From Rhodospirillales bacterium (GTDB lineage Bacteria; Pseudomonadota; Gammaproteobacteria; Burkholderiales; Burkholderiaceae_D), in NCBI GenBank assembly GCA_903970305.1, contig CAJCID010000214.1:1-48402 (forward strand): a stretch of 48,402 nt of DNA. The letters run 5' to 3'. A model generated the notes under the pieces. The model did no database searches, was not told the origin of the DNA, and saw nothing but the letters and a program-made list of their open reading frames with translations. The position numbers and the translations under genes were made by a program. Positions 17,345-28,135 of the stretch are shown one piece after another; the first letter of the stretch is position 1, and every line of letters starts with the position of its first letter.

Positions 17345-18055
17345 TCAGTCTCGATTGCCGCCGAAAATCCCCAGAATCATGAGCAAGTTCTGGAAGACGT
17401 TGTACAGATCGAGATAGATCGCGAGCGTCGCACTGATGTAATTCGTCTCGCCGCCATTGACCACGCGCTGCACGTCATAGAGCATGAAGGCCGAGAAGAT
17501 CACAATGGCAAGCGACGAGATCGTCAGGAAAAGAGCCGGGATCTGGAAGAAGAAGTTGGCGAGCGAGGCCACGATCAGCACCACTACGCCAACCATCAGC
17601 CATTTGCCAAGCCCGGTGAAATCGCGCTTGCTGACCGTGGCGATGGTGGCCATCGTCAAGAAGATTGCCGCGGTGCCGCCGAAGGCGAGTGTGATCAGGG
17701 TCACGCCATTGGAGAAGCCCAGCACATAGGCCAGAAGCCTCGAGAGCATGAGGCCCATGAAGAAGGTGAAGACCAGCAGCAGGCCTACGCCGATCGAGCT
17801 GTTGCGAAAGCGCTGGATGGCGAAGATGAGGCCGATCGCCCCGCCCATGAAGACCAAGAGCGCCATACCGGGACTGCGCGCCATGACCTGTGCAAAATTC
17901 AACTCGATGCCCAGCCACGCACCGGCGACGGTCGGAATCATCGACAGCGCGAGCAGCCAATAGGTGTTGCGCAGAACCCGGTTGCGCGTGTCCAGGCTCG
18001 TTGCGCCCGCGCCACCGTTTAGATAGGGATTGGTTCGTTGCAGTTCGTCGTTCAT
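17345..18055 (-). CDS. BAX inhibitor-1/YccA family membrane protein
   Basis: Integral membrane protein of 236 residues with about seven hydrophobic helices, beginning after the polar N terminus (NTYWLLALSMIPTVAGAWLG) and including GMALLVFMGGAIGLIFAI and the helix IPALFLTISSLAIVIFSAFML followed by the family hallmark YDVQRVVNGGETNYISATLAIYLDLYN (cut here for length). Bacterial members such as YccA are FtsH-regulated or calcium-leak-type membrane proteins; the exact function here is unknown. A strong GAGGAGGA ribosome site precedes the ATG. It is transcribed opposite to ndk. Confidence 0.9.
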   Translation of the reverse strand: MNDELQRTNPYLNGGAGATSLDTRNRVLRNTYWLLALSMIPTVAGAWLGIELNFAQVMARSPGMALLVFMGGAIGLIFAIQRFRNSSIGVGLLLVFTFFMGLMLSRLLAYVLGFSNGVTLITLAFGGTAAIFLTMATIATVSKRDFTGLGKWLMVGVVVLIVASLANFFFQIPALFLTISSLAIVIFSAFMLYDVQRVVNGGETNYISATLAIYLDLYNVFQNLLMILGIFGGNRD

Positions 18056-18239
18056 GGTTCCTCCTCAAACAAGTAAGCGAAGTGACTCGCCTGAACCTTC
18101 AGACTACCGGAACTGTCGGAAAGTTGCACGCGCGCCTCTTCTGAAGCCGGGCCTTGACCCGGAATCGGGGTCCAAATCGCCCGCATGATCCCAAGGCGCC
18201 CGTCTTTAGCCCCGCAAGTGCCGGTTAGGTGGGGGTGCA

Positions 18240-18248
18240 TGCTACAAT
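18240..18248 (+). promoter_or_regulatory. Candidate extended -10 promoter for ndk
   Basis: TGC-TACAAT, five of six matches to the -10 consensus plus the extended TG, lies 46 bp before the ndk ATG. No recognisable -35 hexamer stands at the right distance, as is common for extended -10 promoters. The AT-rich leader that follows is unlike the surrounding coding DNA. Confidence 0.45.
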
Positions 18249-18294
18249 TTAAAGTTGATTTCTTCACTAATCCCTTATTTAGGTTGGAGTTTTT

Positions 18295-18720
18295 ATGGCA
18301 ATCGAGCGCACCCTGTCGATCATCAAGCCAGATGGCGTGGCCAAGAACGTCATCGGAAAGATTTATACCCGCTTCGAGGAGGCTTCCCTGAAGATCGTCG
18401 CCGCGCGCATGGCCCGCCTGTCGCGTCCGGAGGCCGAGGGCTTCTACGCGGTCCACAAGGAACGCCCATTTTTCAAGGACTTGGTGGATTTCATGGTCTC
18501 CGGACCGGTTATGATTCAGGTTCTGGAAGGGGAGAACGCCATCCAACTCAACCGCGACCTGATGGGCGCGACGGATCCGAAGAAGGCGGGGGCCGGCACA
18601 ATCCGCGCCGATTTCGCCGAGAGCATTGACGCGAACGTCGTGCACGGCTCCGATGGACCGGAAACAGCGCGCGCCGAGGTTGCCTATTTCTTTCCGGCGC
18701 TTAACGTATATTCGCGCTAG
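18295..18720 (+). CDS. ndk: Nucleoside diphosphate kinase
   Basis: Transfers the terminal phosphate of ATP to other nucleoside diphosphates, 141 residues, the standard length. The catalytic His117 lies in [12 protein letters not shown], and the N terminus [15 protein letters not shown] and [11 protein letters not shown] segment are family-typical. Its ATG is preceded by GGAG. The gene opens a long co-oriented block. Its stop codon TAG is part of a hairpin that extends to within two bases of the rlmN start, which may couple the two genes. Confidence 0.97.
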   Translation: MAIERTLSIIKPDGVAKNVIGKIYTRFEEASLKIVAARMARLSRPEAEGFYAVHKERPFFKDLVDFMVSGPVMIQVLEGENAIQLNRDLMGATDPKKAGAGTIRADFAESIDANVVHGSDGPETARAEVAYFFPALNVYSR

Positions 18721-18748
18721 TCGTCTCGGCATGGCCTGAGCCTAGCGC
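18714..18748 (+). promoter_or_regulatory. Hairpin joining ndk stop and rlmN start
   Basis: Outer arms GCGCTAG (18714-18720, containing the ndk stop TAG) and CTAGCGC (18742-18748) are perfectly complementary. Inside, CTCGGC (18725-18730) pairs with GCC and GAG (18734-18740, one bulged T) around an ATG loop. The structure ends two bases before the rlmN GTG, where no Shine-Dalgarno sequence is visible. Translation or transcription control is inferred. Confidence 0.45.
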
Positions 18749-18750
18749 TG

Positions 18751-19878
18751 GTGACTCATTTGAAGACATCGACCAATCTACTCGATTTCGACGCCCAGGA
18801 CTTAGAGGCGTGGTGCGGCGAGCGCGGTGAGAAGCCCTTCCGGGCGCGGCAGTTGCTGCGCTGGATCCATCGCTTTGGCGTCGCGGATTTCGGACAGATG
18901 ACCGATCTGGCCAAATCTCTCAGGGCCACGCTTCTATCCAGTGCTTCGATCGAAGCACCTGCGGTGCTCGCTGACCATGTCTCGGCAGACGGCACGCGCA
19001 AGTGGTTGCTCGATGTGGGCCTGGGCAACGCGGTTGAGGCGGTCTTCATCCCCGAGGAGAGCCGGGGCACCCTGTGCATCTCGACCCAGGCCGGCTGTGC
19101 GGTGAACTGCCGCTTCTGCTCGACCGGCAAGCAGGGCTTTAGCCGCAATTTGTCCGTCGCTGAGATCATCGGCCAGCTCTGGTTGGCCAACCGGGCCCTG
19201 AGCGGGCTTGCGACCGGTCGCGAGACCGGTCAGCGGCCGATCAGCAACGTGGTCTTGATGGGCATGGGCGAGCCGCTGTTGAACTATGACGCGACTCTGA
19301 AGGCGCTGCGCCTCATGCTCGACGACAACGCCTACGGCTTATCGCGCAGGCGCGTCACGCTTTCGACGTCCGGTGTCGTGCCGATGATGGACCGGCTGGC
19401 AGCCGACTGTCCGGTCGCTCTCGCGGTGTCGCTCCATGCGCCCAATGATGCGCTGCGAGACGAACTCGTGCCGCTCAACCGGAAGTACCCGCTCGCCGAA
19501 CTGCTTGCCGCCTGCCACCGCTATCTGAAGGTCGCGCCGCGAGACTTCATCACCTTCGAATATGTGCTGCTCGAGGGAGTCAATGACCGCCCCGGGCAGG
19601 CCCGCGAACTCGTCGCACTCACGCGTGATCTGCCCTGCAAATTCAACCTGATCCCGTTTAACCCCTTTCCCGATGCCGGACTGTCCCGGCCCCCTCGGGA
19701 CGCGATCCGGGCCTTCGCTGAGGTGTTGCAGAACGCCGGGATCGTCACGACCGTACGCAAGACCCGTGGCGACGACATCGACGCGGCCTGCGGCCAACTC
19801 GCCGGCGAAATCCAGGATCGGACCGGCCTTGCCGAACGCAACGCGCGCGTCATACCCGTCTTGGAGGTCTCGGCATGA
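18751..19878 (+). CDS. rlmN: 23S rRNA/tRNA (adenine-C2)-methyltransferase RlmN
   Basis: Radical-SAM enzyme that methylates A2503 of 23S rRNA and A37 of some tRNAs, 375 residues. The [4Fe-4S] cysteines are Cys116, Cys120 and Cys123 (CAVNCRFC), preceded by the family strand [13 protein letters not shown]. The C-terminal catalytic cysteine is Cys347 in [12 protein letters not shown]. The GTG start at 18751 follows the ndk hairpin. The stop overlaps the pilW ATG (ATGA), consistent with the conserved ndk-rlmN-pilW order. Confidence 0.95.
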   Translation: MTHLKTSTNLLDFDAQDLEAWCGERGEKPFRARQLLRWIHRFGVADFGQMTDLAKSLRATLLSSASIEAPAVLADHVSADGTRKWLLDVGLGNAVEAVFIPEESRGTLCISTQAGCAVNCRFCSTGKQGFSRNLSVAEIIGQLWLANRALSGLATGRETGQRPISNVVLMGMGEPLLNYDATLKALRLMLDDNAYGLSRRRVTLSTSGVVPMMDRLAADCPVALAVSLHAPNDALRDELVPLNRKYPLAELLAACHRYLKVAPRDFITFEYVLLEGVNDRPGQARELVALTRDLPCKFNLIPFNPFPDAGLSRPPRDAIRAFAEVLQNAGIVTTVRKTRGDDIDAACGQLAGEIQDRTGLAERNARVIPVLEVSA

Positions 19879-20771
19879 GGGCCGGCCTTCGGGGAATCCT
19901 CTACCAGGGCGCGCTGCGCTGCGCGCTGTTCGCGCTGGCGCTGTCATCGGGCTGCACGATGACGAAGGCCCCTCCGGATCCGCCGGTCATCGTCAGTGCC
20001 AATTCCAGCCAGGGAGGATTCAATCCCGATCCCGGTACCAGCTTTAATTCCACGTCGAGCCAGTCGGTCAACATCAAAGACCGGTCCCCGGACAGTGACC
20101 AGAGGCGACGCGCCAGGCTGCGCATGGAACTGGCAATCGGCTACTATCAGGACGGCAAGTTTGCCGTCGCACTGGATGAACTGAAGCAGTCGCTCACCTA
20201 CGATCCCACGTTTGCCGAGGCCCACGGCGTTCTGGCGCTGGTGTACATGGAACTTGGGGAGCGGCAGCTGGCCGAGGCGAGCTTCCAGAAGGCGTTGGTG
20301 CTTGCACCTGACAATTCGGATATCCTGAACAATTACGGTTGGTTTCTGTGCCAGAACGGCCACCCGGGAGATTCGGTGCAGTATTTCCTAAAGGCGATCC
20401 AGAATCCGCTGTACAACCAGCCTGCCAAACCTCTTCAGAACGCCGGGGTCTGTGCATCGCGGGCGGGCGACAAGGTTGCCGCGGAAGGCTATTTTCAACG
20501 CTCCTTCCAGCTCGACCCCTCAGGACCCGTCTCGGCGCTGAACCTGGCCGAGATCTACTACGCCCGCGGCGAGACCCAGCGCGCGCGCTTCTACACCAGC
20601 CTCGTGAACAAATCTCCTGCAGCCAACCCGGAGAGCCTGTGGCTTGGCATCCGCATCGAGCACCAATTGGGTAACGGACCGGAAGAGTTGAGTCTGTCGA
20701 CGCAGTTGCAGCGCAGTTACCCCGGGTCGCGCGAGGCAGAACTGCAAGCGCGCCATGCCTACAATGAATGA
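19875..20771 (+). CDS. pilW: Type IV pilus biogenesis/stability lipoprotein PilW (PilF)
   Basis: TPR lipoprotein that localises the PilQ secretin in type IV pilus assembly, 298 residues. The signal peptide ends in LSSGC, an acceptable but not ideal lipobox. Tetratricopeptide units follow: [40 protein letters not shown] and [15 protein letters not shown], with further units to the C terminus. Position between rlmN and rodZ/ispG is the conserved one for this gene. The window contains no other pilus gene, so pilus formation itself is not shown. It overlaps rodZ by 8 bp. Confidence 0.88.
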   Translation: MRAGLRGILYQGALRCALFALALSSGCTMTKAPPDPPVIVSANSSQGGFNPDPGTSFNSTSSQSVNIKDRSPDSDQRRRARLRMELAIGYYQDGKFAVALDELKQSLTYDPTFAEAHGVLALVYMELGERQLAEASFQKALVLAPDNSDILNNYGWFLCQNGHPGDSVQYFLKAIQNPLYNQPAKPLQNAGVCASRAGDKVAAEGYFQRSFQLDPSGPVSALNLAEIYYARGETQRARFYTSLVNKSPAANPESLWLGIRIEHQLGNGPEELSLSTQLQRSYPGSREAELQARHAYNE

Positions 20772-21879
20772 CGCAGGCGCGGGCGGCAAAGAGCCCATCG
20801 TGTCCGTGCCGGAAGACCTGGCGCCGGGACATGTTGCCCGTCTTGCAGAGGATGAAACCCGTCACGTTCTGCCCCTCGAAGTCGAGGACGCGGCGGCGCC
20901 CGACGAAAGCGGCGCTGTGCCAGAGGTCGTTCAGACTCCGAAGGGGGGAACGAGCCGCCCCAGTGTGTCGCTCGGGGCTCGTCTGAAGGCTGCGCGCCTG
21001 GCCCAGAATCTGCTGGCCGAAGACGTGGCGGGCCAGTTGAAGATCGGCGCGCGCAAGATCGACGCGATCGAGGCGGAGCGTTGGGACCAGCTCCCCTCGG
21101 GGCCTTACCTGCGCGGACTGCTGCGCAACTACGCCAAGATCCTGAAGGCCGACAGCGCTGCTGTAGTCGAGGATATCGAGCGCCTGGCCGGGGCCCCGGC
21201 GGTGGCCCACGACATCAGTCTGTTACCCTCCCTCCGCACGCCTTTCCCGCAGCGCCGGCGCTCGCACGATTCGGCCATGGCGCGCCTGATGCGCGTGGGC
21301 ACACTGGTTTTTGCGGTCTTGGCGGGCCTCATCGCCTGGTCAGGGACCCAGTCGTTTCGCGAGAGCGAAGAAATCATGACGTCCTGGCTCGCTGCCCGGG
21401 CGAAGCCGGAGGCGGCAGCGCTCAACCCCGGCCAGGAGTCGATTGCGCCCGTGCAGGAGCCGGTCACACCGGCCAGGACCGGGGCGCCGGTCTCGCGGGT
21501 CTCCACCGAACTCGGACAGAGCCCCAGCGCCGCCGCCAGTTCGTCCAAGCCGGCTGCGAGCCCGCAGGTGGCCCCGGCACTGACCTTGGCGGCGATCGCG
21601 ACCGGCACCACCGGCGTCGATGGGTCCCAACCGCAGGCCCTCTCCGGGGACATCGTGATGCGCTTTAACGACGACTCATGGGTCGAGGTGCGCCAGGCCG
21701 ATGGCAAGATACTCATGTCGCAACTCAATCATGCGGGGGCTGGCAAGGCTCTGGATGGCTCTCCGCCTCTCGAACTCGTGATCGGCAATGCCCCTGGAGT
21801 CGCGCTCCAGTACCGGGGCAGCGCCGTCGATCTTGCGCCCTATACCCGCGATCGCGTTGCCCATATCACGCTTAAGTAA
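20764..21879 (+). CDS. rodZ: Cytoskeletal protein RodZ (HTH-TM-DUF4115)
   Basis: Bitopic cell-shape protein linking MreB to the elongation machinery, 371 residues from ATG 20764 (an in-frame ATG at 20755 is possible). An acidic N-terminal leader of about 65 residues precedes the XRE-like helix-turn-helix (residues 69-140, GARLKAARLAQNLLAEDVAG), a single membrane helix at about 176-194, a Pro/Ala-rich periplasmic linker and the DUF4115 beta domain (about 298-371, MRFNDDSWVEVRQADGK). The long leader before the HTH is unusual against the enterobacterial protein. It sits in the common pilW-rodZ-ispG order. Confidence 0.9.
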   Translation: MNDAGAGGKEPIVSVPEDLAPGHVARLAEDETRHVLPLEVEDAAAPDESGAVPEVVQTPKGGTSRPSVSLGARLKAARLAQNLLAEDVAGQLKIGARKIDAIEAERWDQLPSGPYLRGLLRNYAKILKADSAAVVEDIERLAGAPAVAHDISLLPSLRTPFPQRRRSHDSAMARLMRVGTLVFAVLAGLIAWSGTQSFRESEEIMTSWLAARAKPEAAALNPGQESIAPVQEPVTPARTGAPVSRVSTELGQSPSAAASSSKPAASPQVAPALTLAAIATGTTGVDGSQPQALSGDIVMRFNDDSWVEVRQADGKILMSQLNHAGAGKALDGSPPLELVIGNAPGVALQYRGSAVDLAPYTRDRVAHITLK

Positions 21880-21898
21880 ACCGCTCTAGGACCGCGAC

Positions 21899-23236
21899 AT
21901 GGCTGAAGCCACCCCCACTCCCGGCGCTGCCGCGCCCCCCTTTGGCGCGTCTGGCGACCCCGCCTCAAGAAGCGCATCCCTGCCACGTCAGCGCACGCGC
22001 GCGGTCAGGATCCGCTCGGGCTCGCGCGAGGTGGTGGTCGGGGGCGGTGCGCCGATCATGGTCCAGTCGATGACGAACACCGACACGGTCGACGCGATCG
22101 CTACGGCAATCCAGGTCAAGGAACTCGCCGCGGCGGGCTCTGAAGTGGTGCGTATCACCGTGAATTCACCGGAAGCCGCCCGTGAGGTTCCTGCCATCCG
22201 TGAGCAACTCGAACGGATGGGGGTCGACGTCCCACTGGTGGGCGATTTCCATTACAACGGCCACAAACTCCTGACCCAGTTTCCAGGCTGCGCCGAGGCG
22301 CTGGCGAAATACCGGATCAATCCCGGCAACCTCGGCAAGGGGGAAAAGCGCGAGGACAATTTCGCCCAGATGATCGAGGTCGCCTGCCGCTTCGAAAAGC
22401 CCGTTCGGATCGGCGTGAATTGGGGCAGTCTCGACCAGGAGTTGCTCGCGCGGATCATGGACGAGAACGCGCGTCGCCCCGATCCCGAGGATGCCCAGGC
22501 GGTGATGCACGAGGCGCTCGTCACATCCGCGATCGAAAACGCGCTACGTGCCGAAGAGTTGGGCCTGCCAGGCGATCGGATCATCCTGTCGTGCAAGGTC
22601 TCCGGAGTGCAGGATTTGATCGCGGTCTACCGCAAGCTCGCTGCGCGCTGCGACTATCCATTGCATCTGGGTCTGACCGAAGCCGGCATGGGCAGCAAGG
22701 GGATCGTCGCCTCGACCGCGGCGCTGGCGGTGCTCCTCCAGGAGGGTATTGGCGACACCATCCGGATCTCGCTGACGCCTGAGCCAGGCGGCGAGCGGGC
22801 ACGCGAGGTCATCGTCGCACAGGAGATCCTGCAGACGATGGGGTTACGCGCCTTCACGCCGATGGTGATCGCCTGTCCGGGTTGCGGACGGACGACCAGC
22901 ACGGTGTTCCAGGAACTGGCCGCCAAGATCCAGGGCTGGCTGCGCGAGCAGATGCCCAGTTGGAAGGTGCGTTACGCTGGAGTCGAGTCGATGCGTGTCG
23001 CAGTCATGGGTTGCATCGTCAACGGCCCGGGTGAATCCAAGCATGCCGACATCGGCATCAGCCTGCCGGGTTCCGGCGAAAGTCCGGTCGCACCGGTGTT
23101 CGTCGACGGCGTGCGCTCGGTGACCTTGAAGGGTGAGCGCATCGCCGAAGAGTTCCAGGAGATCGTGACCAACTATGTCGAGCGCCGCTACGGCCAGGCG
23201 CAACGGGAGGCAGCGGCGACTGCCGATGCCCTTTGA
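21899..23236 (+). CDS. ispG: 4-hydroxy-3-methylbut-2-en-1-yl diphosphate synthase
   Basis: Iron-sulfur enzyme of the MEP isoprenoid pathway that reductively converts the cyclic diphosphate MEcPP to HMBPP, 445 residues. The [4Fe-4S] ligands are in CPGCGRT and [11 protein letters not shown]. The TIM-barrel half begins [16 protein letters not shown] roughly 40-residue Ala/Pro-rich leader precedes the conserved body; a shorter start cannot be excluded. The gene is 19 bp after rodZ and its stop is 8 bp before the hisS ATG. Confidence 0.96.
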   Translation: MAEATPTPGAAAPPFGASGDPASRSASLPRQRTRAVRIRSGSREVVVGGGAPIMVQSMTNTDTVDAIATAIQVKELAAAGSEVVRITVNSPEAAREVPAIREQLERMGVDVPLVGDFHYNGHKLLTQFPGCAEALAKYRINPGNLGKGEKREDNFAQMIEVACRFEKPVRIGVNWGSLDQELLARIMDENARRPDPEDAQAVMHEALVTSAIENALRAEELGLPGDRIILSCKVSGVQDLIAVYRKLAARCDYPLHLGLTEAGMGSKGIVASTAALAVLLQEGIGDTIRISLTPEPGGERAREVIVAQEILQTMGLRAFTPMVIACPGCGRTTSTVFQELAAKIQGWLREQMPSWKVRYAGVESMRVAVMGCIVNGPGESKHADIGISLPGSGESPVAPVFVDGVRSVTLKGERIAEEFQEIVTNYVERRYGQAQREAAATADAL

Positions 23237-23244
23237 GTTCGGAC

Positions 23245-24579
23245 ATGAGCAAGCCCAAGGGCGCCGCGGCGCCAGAGCGCCTGGCGGGGGTCAAGGGCAT
23301 GAACGACATGCTGCCGGGCGACGCGCCCCACTGGGAGCGCGTCGAGGCCGCCGTGGACGGTCTGGCGCGTGCCTACGGTTATCGCCAGATCCGCACGCCC
23401 ATCCTGGAGTTCACGCGCCTGTTCACGCGCGGCATCGGCGAGGTGACCGACATCGTCGAGCACGAGATGTATTCGTTTCGGGACGGCCTAAACGGCGAGG
23501 AACTATCGCTTCGGCCCGAAGGCACGGCTTCGGTGGTGCGCGCCATCATCGAGCACAACCTGCTCTATGACGGACCCAAGCGCCTGTGGTACATGGGGCC
23601 GATGTTCCGCCACGAGAAACCGCAACTGGGCCGCCAGCGCCAGTTCCATCAGTTCGGGGTCGAGGCCCTGGGTTTCGCGGGCCCCGACATCGATGCCGAA
23701 GTGATCCTGATGGGCCAAAGACTCTGGGAGGAACTCGAACTGGACCAGGCACGCCTGGAGCTGAACAGCATCGGCCAGCCCGAGGAACGACTCGCGCACC
23801 GGCAGGCGCTCGTGGCTTATTTCGAGGCGCACCGGGAGCGCCTTGATGAAGACGCCCGGCGCCGGCTCAATACCAATCCATTGCGCATCCTCGACACCAA
23901 GAATCCGGCCATGCAGGATCTGGCCGACGGCGCACCACGCCTTCTGGACTACCTGGGCGCCGACTCCAAGGCGCACTTCGAGGGTCTGCAACGCCTGTTA
24001 CGCGACTGTGGCGTCCCCTTCACGGTGAATCCGCGCCTCGTGCGCGGGCTGGATTATTACAACCGCACCGTTTTTGAGTGGATCAGTCCGGGCCTGGGAT
24101 CCCAGGGCACGATCTGCGGCGGTGGCCGCTATGATCCTCTGATCGAGTCGATGGGCGGCAAGGGGGCACCGGCCTGCGGCTTTGCGATCGGGCTTGAGCG
24201 CGTCATCGCCTTGATGCGCGCCAAGCAAATGGAGAGCGCTCTACCCGCCTGCGATGTTTACGTGGTGCACCAGGGCGAGTCGGCCCAGCGCCTCGCACTG
24301 CGGGTGGCCGAGGGTCTGCGCAGCGCCGGGCTCGACGTCATCTTGCACTGCAGTGTGGACGGACAGCCGGCGAGCCTTAAGTCGCAGATGAAAAAAGCCG
24401 ATGCCAGCGGTGCGCCCTATGCGGTCATCCTGGGCGAGGAGGAGGTGGCGGCCGGGGAGGCCAGCGTCAAGGCGCTCCGGGAGCAGGCCACAAGCGGGCC
24501 CCAACAGCGCGTCGCACTCGATGGACTGGCCGACTATCTCGTCGGGCAGCTCGTGGGCGAGAGCGATTTCGAAGAATAA
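23245..24579 (+). CDS. hisS: Histidine--tRNA ligase
   Basis: Class II aminoacyl-tRNA synthetase charging tRNA-His, 444 residues. ATG 23245 gives [20 protein letters not shown]; a TTG three codons earlier overlaps the ispG stop. Class II motif 2 is in [20 protein letters not shown], the histidine-specific signature in [15 protein letters not shown], and motif 3 in [11 protein letters not shown]. The C-terminal anticodon-binding domain runs from about residue 330. HisZ, encoded later in this window, is a catalytically dead paralogue of the same fold. Confidence 0.96.
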   Translation: MSKPKGAAAPERLAGVKGMNDMLPGDAPHWERVEAAVDGLARAYGYRQIRTPILEFTRLFTRGIGEVTDIVEHEMYSFRDGLNGEELSLRPEGTASVVRAIIEHNLLYDGPKRLWYMGPMFRHEKPQLGRQRQFHQFGVEALGFAGPDIDAEVILMGQRLWEELELDQARLELNSIGQPEERLAHRQALVAYFEAHRERLDEDARRRLNTNPLRILDTKNPAMQDLADGAPRLLDYLGADSKAHFEGLQRLLRDCGVPFTVNPRLVRGLDYYNRTVFEWISPGLGSQGTICGGGRYDPLIESMGGKGAPACGFAIGLERVIALMRAKQMESALPACDVYVVHQGESAQRLALRVAEGLRSAGLDVILHCSVDGQPASLKSQMKKADASGAPYAVILGEEEVAAGEASVKALREQATSGPQQRVALDGLADYLVGQLVGESDFEE

Positions 24580-24599
24580 TAAGTCAGGGATAGAAGACA

Positions 24600-25346
24600 G
24601 TGGCCTACGATCTAGAAGAGCAGGAAAAACTCGACGAACTGAAGGATTTCTGGAACCGGCGCGGCACGCTCGTGACCGGGGTGATCGTCGCTGCGGCGCT
24701 CGCGGTGCTCGGTTATCGGGCCTGGAACTACTACCAGGCAGACCAGGCCTCCAAGGCGGCGGTGCTCTATGCCCAATTGGAGAAGGCCATCACGGCCAAG
24801 CAGATGCCGTTGGTACGCGAGATCACCGGCACGATGCTTGATCGCTACTCGGCGACGGCCTACGCCGAGATGGCCGCGCTCGCCGCCGCGCGCGCGAACA
24901 TCGATGCCGGTGACCTGAAGGCTGCCGAGGCCCAGCTGAAGTGGACTGCCGAGCACGCAGGGGATCCGGAATACCGCTGGGTTGCCAAGCTGCGCTGGGC
25001 ATCCGTGCTCTTGGATGAAGGATCGCCCGAGGCTGCGTCAAAGGCCCTCGAGGGGGACGTGCCGCCCCACTTCGAGGTCGCTGTAGCCGACCGGCGCGGC
25101 GACATTCTGGCGGCCCAGAACCAGTCCGAGGCGGCCCGGACGCAATACCAGGCGGCGCTGTCCAAGCTTGGCGGGCTCAGCAGTGACGTGCGCACCGCCT
25201 ATACCAACGTGCTGCAACTGAAGCTCGACGCGCTCGGCAGTGTCGTCGCCGCGCCGCCCACGGCGGCGGCAAGCCCGGCGCAGGTGACGCCCCCGGCACC
25301 CCTCGCTCCGGCGGCGGACAGTTCCCATCCAACGGAGAAGAAATAA
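24600..25346 (+). CDS. yfgM: YfgM-type ancillary protein of the Sec translocon
   Basis: Inner-membrane protein of 248 residues: a short cytoplasmic segment (YDLEEQEKLDELKDFW), one membrane helix (about 24-41) and a periplasmic TPR-like domain (about 50-215) with an Ala/Pro tail. YfgM of other proteobacteria associates with SecYEG and PpiD. The start is GTG 24600. It precedes bamB in the conserved hisS-yfgM-bamB-der order, and the stop overlaps the bamB ATG (TAATG). Confidence 0.85.
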   Translation: MAYDLEEQEKLDELKDFWNRRGTLVTGVIVAAALAVLGYRAWNYYQADQASKAAVLYAQLEKAITAKQMPLVREITGTMLDRYSATAYAEMAALAAARANIDAGDLKAAEAQLKWTAEHAGDPEYRWVAKLRWASVLLDEGSPEAASKALEGDVPPHFEVAVADRRGDILAAQNQSEAARTQYQAALSKLGGLSSDVRTAYTNVLQLKLDALGSVVAAPPTAAASPAQVTPPAPLAPAADSSHPTEKK

Positions 25347-26491
25347 TGCGTCGCCTACTCGTACTCCTTCTGGCGACCCAGATCTCGGGCTGTTTCATGG
25401 CTGACATCTTCAGCAGTCCTGATCCGCATCCTCCGACGCCCTTGGGGCAGTTCACGACGACGCTCGAGGTCAAGCAGATCTGGAGTCTGAACGCGGGCGA
25501 CGGGCAGCGCGCCTATTTCACGCCGGCGGTGCGGGACAACGACACCTATCTGGCGGGCGGCGATGGCAGCGTCCTGCGGGTCGCGACGTTGACGGGTGCG
25601 ACCGCCTGGCGCGTGAATGTCGGCATCAAGTTGTCCGCCGGCGTCGGAGCCGATGCGAGTACGGTTGCCGTCGCATCGGCCGATGGCCAGATCATCGCCC
25701 TCGACACCGAGGGCAAGGAGCGCTGGAGGGCAGGAGTCGGTGGTGAGGTGCTCACCCCTCCTGCGGTCGCCGAGGGGTACGTGGTGGCGCGCACGACCGA
25801 TGGCCGCTTCGTGGGCTTTGACGCGATGACGGGCAAGAAGAAATGGAACTACCAGCGACCGCCGCAGACGCTCATCTTGCGTAGCGCAGCGGGTATCGTC
25901 ATCGACTCGGGTAATGTCTATGCGGGTCTGCCGGGGGGGCGCCTCATCGACATCGCGCTGGCCAACGGCGGCTTGCGCTGGGAGACGGCCGTGGCGATCC
26001 CCAAGGGTACGACCGAACTCGAACGGGTGGCCGACGTGATGGGCACGCCCGTTCTGGCCGGGCGCCAGGTGTGCGTGGGGACCTTCCAGGGCCGCGCGGG
26101 CTGTTTTGAACTGGGCAAGGGCGCGCCGATCTGGACGCGCGATGTCTCGACACCCACCGGCATCGCCATCGATCTGCACAACGCTTACCTGTGCGATGAG
26201 AAGTCTGTCGTGCAGGCGATCTCGCGCCTGGGAGGCGTGGCGGTCTGGAAGAACGACAAGATGCTCTACCGCAGCCTGACGACCCCGGCCGTGGAGAGCA
26301 GCCACCTGGCCGTGGGCGACTACCAGGGATTCGTGCACTGGCTCGCGCTCGAGGATGGCGCGCTCGCCGCCAGGCTTGCGACGGATGGTTCGCCCATCCT
26401 TGTCGCTCCGACGGTCGCCAACGTCGGGGGCAAGGAACTCCTCATCGTCCAGACCACCAAGGGCGGAGTCTACGCCTTCGCCAACCCCTAG
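25346..26491 (+). CDS. bamB: Outer membrane protein assembly factor BamB
   Basis: Lipoprotein of the BAM complex, 381 residues, an eight-bladed beta-propeller with PQQ-like repeats. The signal peptide ends in ISGC; blades are marked by recurring Ala-Trp/W patterns such as [40 protein letters not shown] and [20 protein letters not shown]. It scaffolds BamA in the periplasm. Translation probably couples to yfgM. TAG is followed by CCCGGTGGGCT, a short stem seen after other genes in this window. Confidence 0.93.
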   Translation: MRRLLVLLLATQISGCFMADIFSSPDPHPPTPLGQFTTTLEVKQIWSLNAGDGQRAYFTPAVRDNDTYLAGGDGSVLRVATLTGATAWRVNVGIKLSAGVGADASTVAVASADGQIIALDTEGKERWRAGVGGEVLTPPAVAEGYVVARTTDGRFVGFDAMTGKKKWNYQRPPQTLILRSAAGIVIDSGNVYAGLPGGRLIDIALANGGLRWETAVAIPKGTTELERVADVMGTPVLAGRQVCVGTFQGRAGCFELGKGAPIWTRDVSTPTGIAIDLHNAYLCDEKSVVQAISRLGGVAVWKNDKMLYRSLTTPAVESSHLAVGDYQGFVHWLALEDGALAARLATDGSPILVAPTVANVGGKELLIVQTTKGGVYAFANP

Positions 26492-26532
26492 CCCGGTGGG
26501 CTCCAGATCCGGCGCGTCCCCCGAGAAAAATC

Positions 26533-27879
26533 ATGCGCGCCGCCCTGCCTGTCCTCGCCCTGGTTGGCCGACCGAACGTCGGCAAGTCGACGCTCTTTAA
26601 TCGGATGACCCGCTCGCGCGATGCGCTCGTGGCGGATCTGCCGGGCTTGACGCGCGATCGGCACTACGGCCAGGGGCGCCTGGGAGAGAAACCGTTCCTC
26701 GTCATCGACACCGGCGGCTTTGAGCCGATCGCCAAGGAAGGCATCGTCTTTGAGATGGCCAAGCAGACGCGCCAAGCCGTCGCCGAGGCGGACCTGGTGA
26801 TCTTCCTGGTGGACGGCCGCCAAGGCATCGCCCCGCAGGACAAACACATCGCCGACGAACTGCGCAAGCGCGGCCAGAAGATCATCGTGGCCGTCAACAA
26901 GGTCGAGGGCATGCATGCAGCGGCGGTGACGGCCGACTTCTTCGAACTGGGGCTTGGCACGCCGGTTGCGGTCTCCGCCGCTCACGGCGACGGTGTCACC
27001 GACCTGGTCGAACTGGCGCTCGAGACGATCGGCGCGCCAGAAGAGGAAGAGGAGGAGACTGATCCTGCCTTAAGAAGGGTACGCATTGCGATCGTCGGCC
27101 GACCGAACGTAGGCAAATCAACCCTCGTCAATACGCTCCTTGGCGAGGAGCGCGTCATCGCCTTCGACATGCCGGGCACGACCCGGGACAGCATCCACGT
27201 CGACTTCGAGCGGGGGGAGAAGCGCTACACGCTGATCGACACCGCTGGTCTTAGGCGCCGCGGCAAGATCTTTGAGGCCGTCGAGAAATTCTCGGTCGTG
27301 AAGACCCTGCAGTCGATCGCAGACGCCAATGTCGTCGTCCTCCTGGTTGATGCGCGCGAGGACATCTCAGACCAGGATGCGCATATCGGCGGGTTCATTC
27401 TCGAATCGGGCCGCGCGGTGGTGCTCGGTATCAACAAGTGGGATGATCTGGACGCGTATCGGCGCGAGCGGATCAAGCGCGACATCGAGCGCAAGCTCGG
27501 ATTTCTGGCTTTTGCGCGGCTGCATTTCATCTCGGCCTTGAAGGCCGAGGGCATCACCGCCCTGATGCGCTCGGTCGATGCCGCCTATGCGGCCGCCTTT
27601 GCCAAGCTCGCCACTCCGAAGCTCACGCGCGCCCTGATCGCGGCGGTGGAGCGCCAAGCCCCGCCACGCCGGGGCGTATCGCGCCCCAAGATGCGCTATG
27701 CCCACCAGGGAGGCATGAATCCGCCGATTGTTGTCATCCACGGCAACGGCTTGGATCGCGTGCCCGATACCTACCGGAGATATCTCGAATCCTATTTCCG
27801 GGAAACCTTTTCGCTGCAGGGCACTCCATTAAGGATCGAGTTCCGATCCACGCGCAACCCGTTTGCCGATCGGAGTTAG
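26533..27879 (+). CDS. der: Ribosome biogenesis GTPase Der
   Basis: GTPase with two G domains in tandem, 448 residues. Each has GRPNVGKST (near residues 10 and 195), DTGG or DTAG switch II, and NKV or NKW G4 motifs; a basic linker and a KH-like C-terminal domain ending [17 protein letters not shown] follow. It assists 50S subunit maturation. The gap to bamB is 41 bp. Downstream the 256 bp before hfq contain no gene; a G/C-rich CCGGCTTCGGCCGG dyad near 27903 could end transcription. Confidence 0.96.
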   Translation: MRAALPVLALVGRPNVGKSTLFNRMTRSRDALVADLPGLTRDRHYGQGRLGEKPFLVIDTGGFEPIAKEGIVFEMAKQTRQAVAEADLVIFLVDGRQGIAPQDKHIADELRKRGQKIIVAVNKVEGMHAAAVTADFFELGLGTPVAVSAAHGDGVTDLVELALETIGAPEEEEEETDPALRRVRIAIVGRPNVGKSTLVNTLLGEERVIAFDMPGTTRDSIHVDFERGEKRYTLIDTAGLRRRGKIFEAVEKFSVVKTLQSIADANVVVLLVDAREDISDQDAHIGGFILESGRAVVLGINKWDDLDAYRRERIKRDIERKLGFLAFARLHFISALKAEGITALMRSVDAAYAAAFAKLATPKLTRALIAAVERQAPPRRGVSRPKMRYAHQGGMNPPIVVIHGNGLDRVPDTYRRYLESYFRETFSLQGTPLRIEFRSTRNPFADRS

Positions 27880-28135
27880 AGTCCGAGCGCGGTTTGAGAC
27901 GGACCCCGGCTTCGGCCGGTTCCGGTCGGCGCCCTTGAATTGACCCGTATCAGGCAGGGCTTCAGTGGCAATTGGAGAGGAAATGGGCTACATTGACTTG
28001 GCGCATCGAGGATTGGACCGGCGCCGCCCTCCCCGAAATACTTGAGAACGATTGATGGACCCCCATATCACTTCCGTGGTAACGAGGCGTCGTCCACCAC
28101 GCGCCGAACCGCAACAACAACCTCCTGGAGTTATC

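Noticed and set aside
27925-27960. Heat-shock (sigma-32) promoter before hfq, from CCCTTGAA
   Set aside because: The -35-like CCCTTGAA is good but no CCCATNT-type -10 follows at 13-17 bp.
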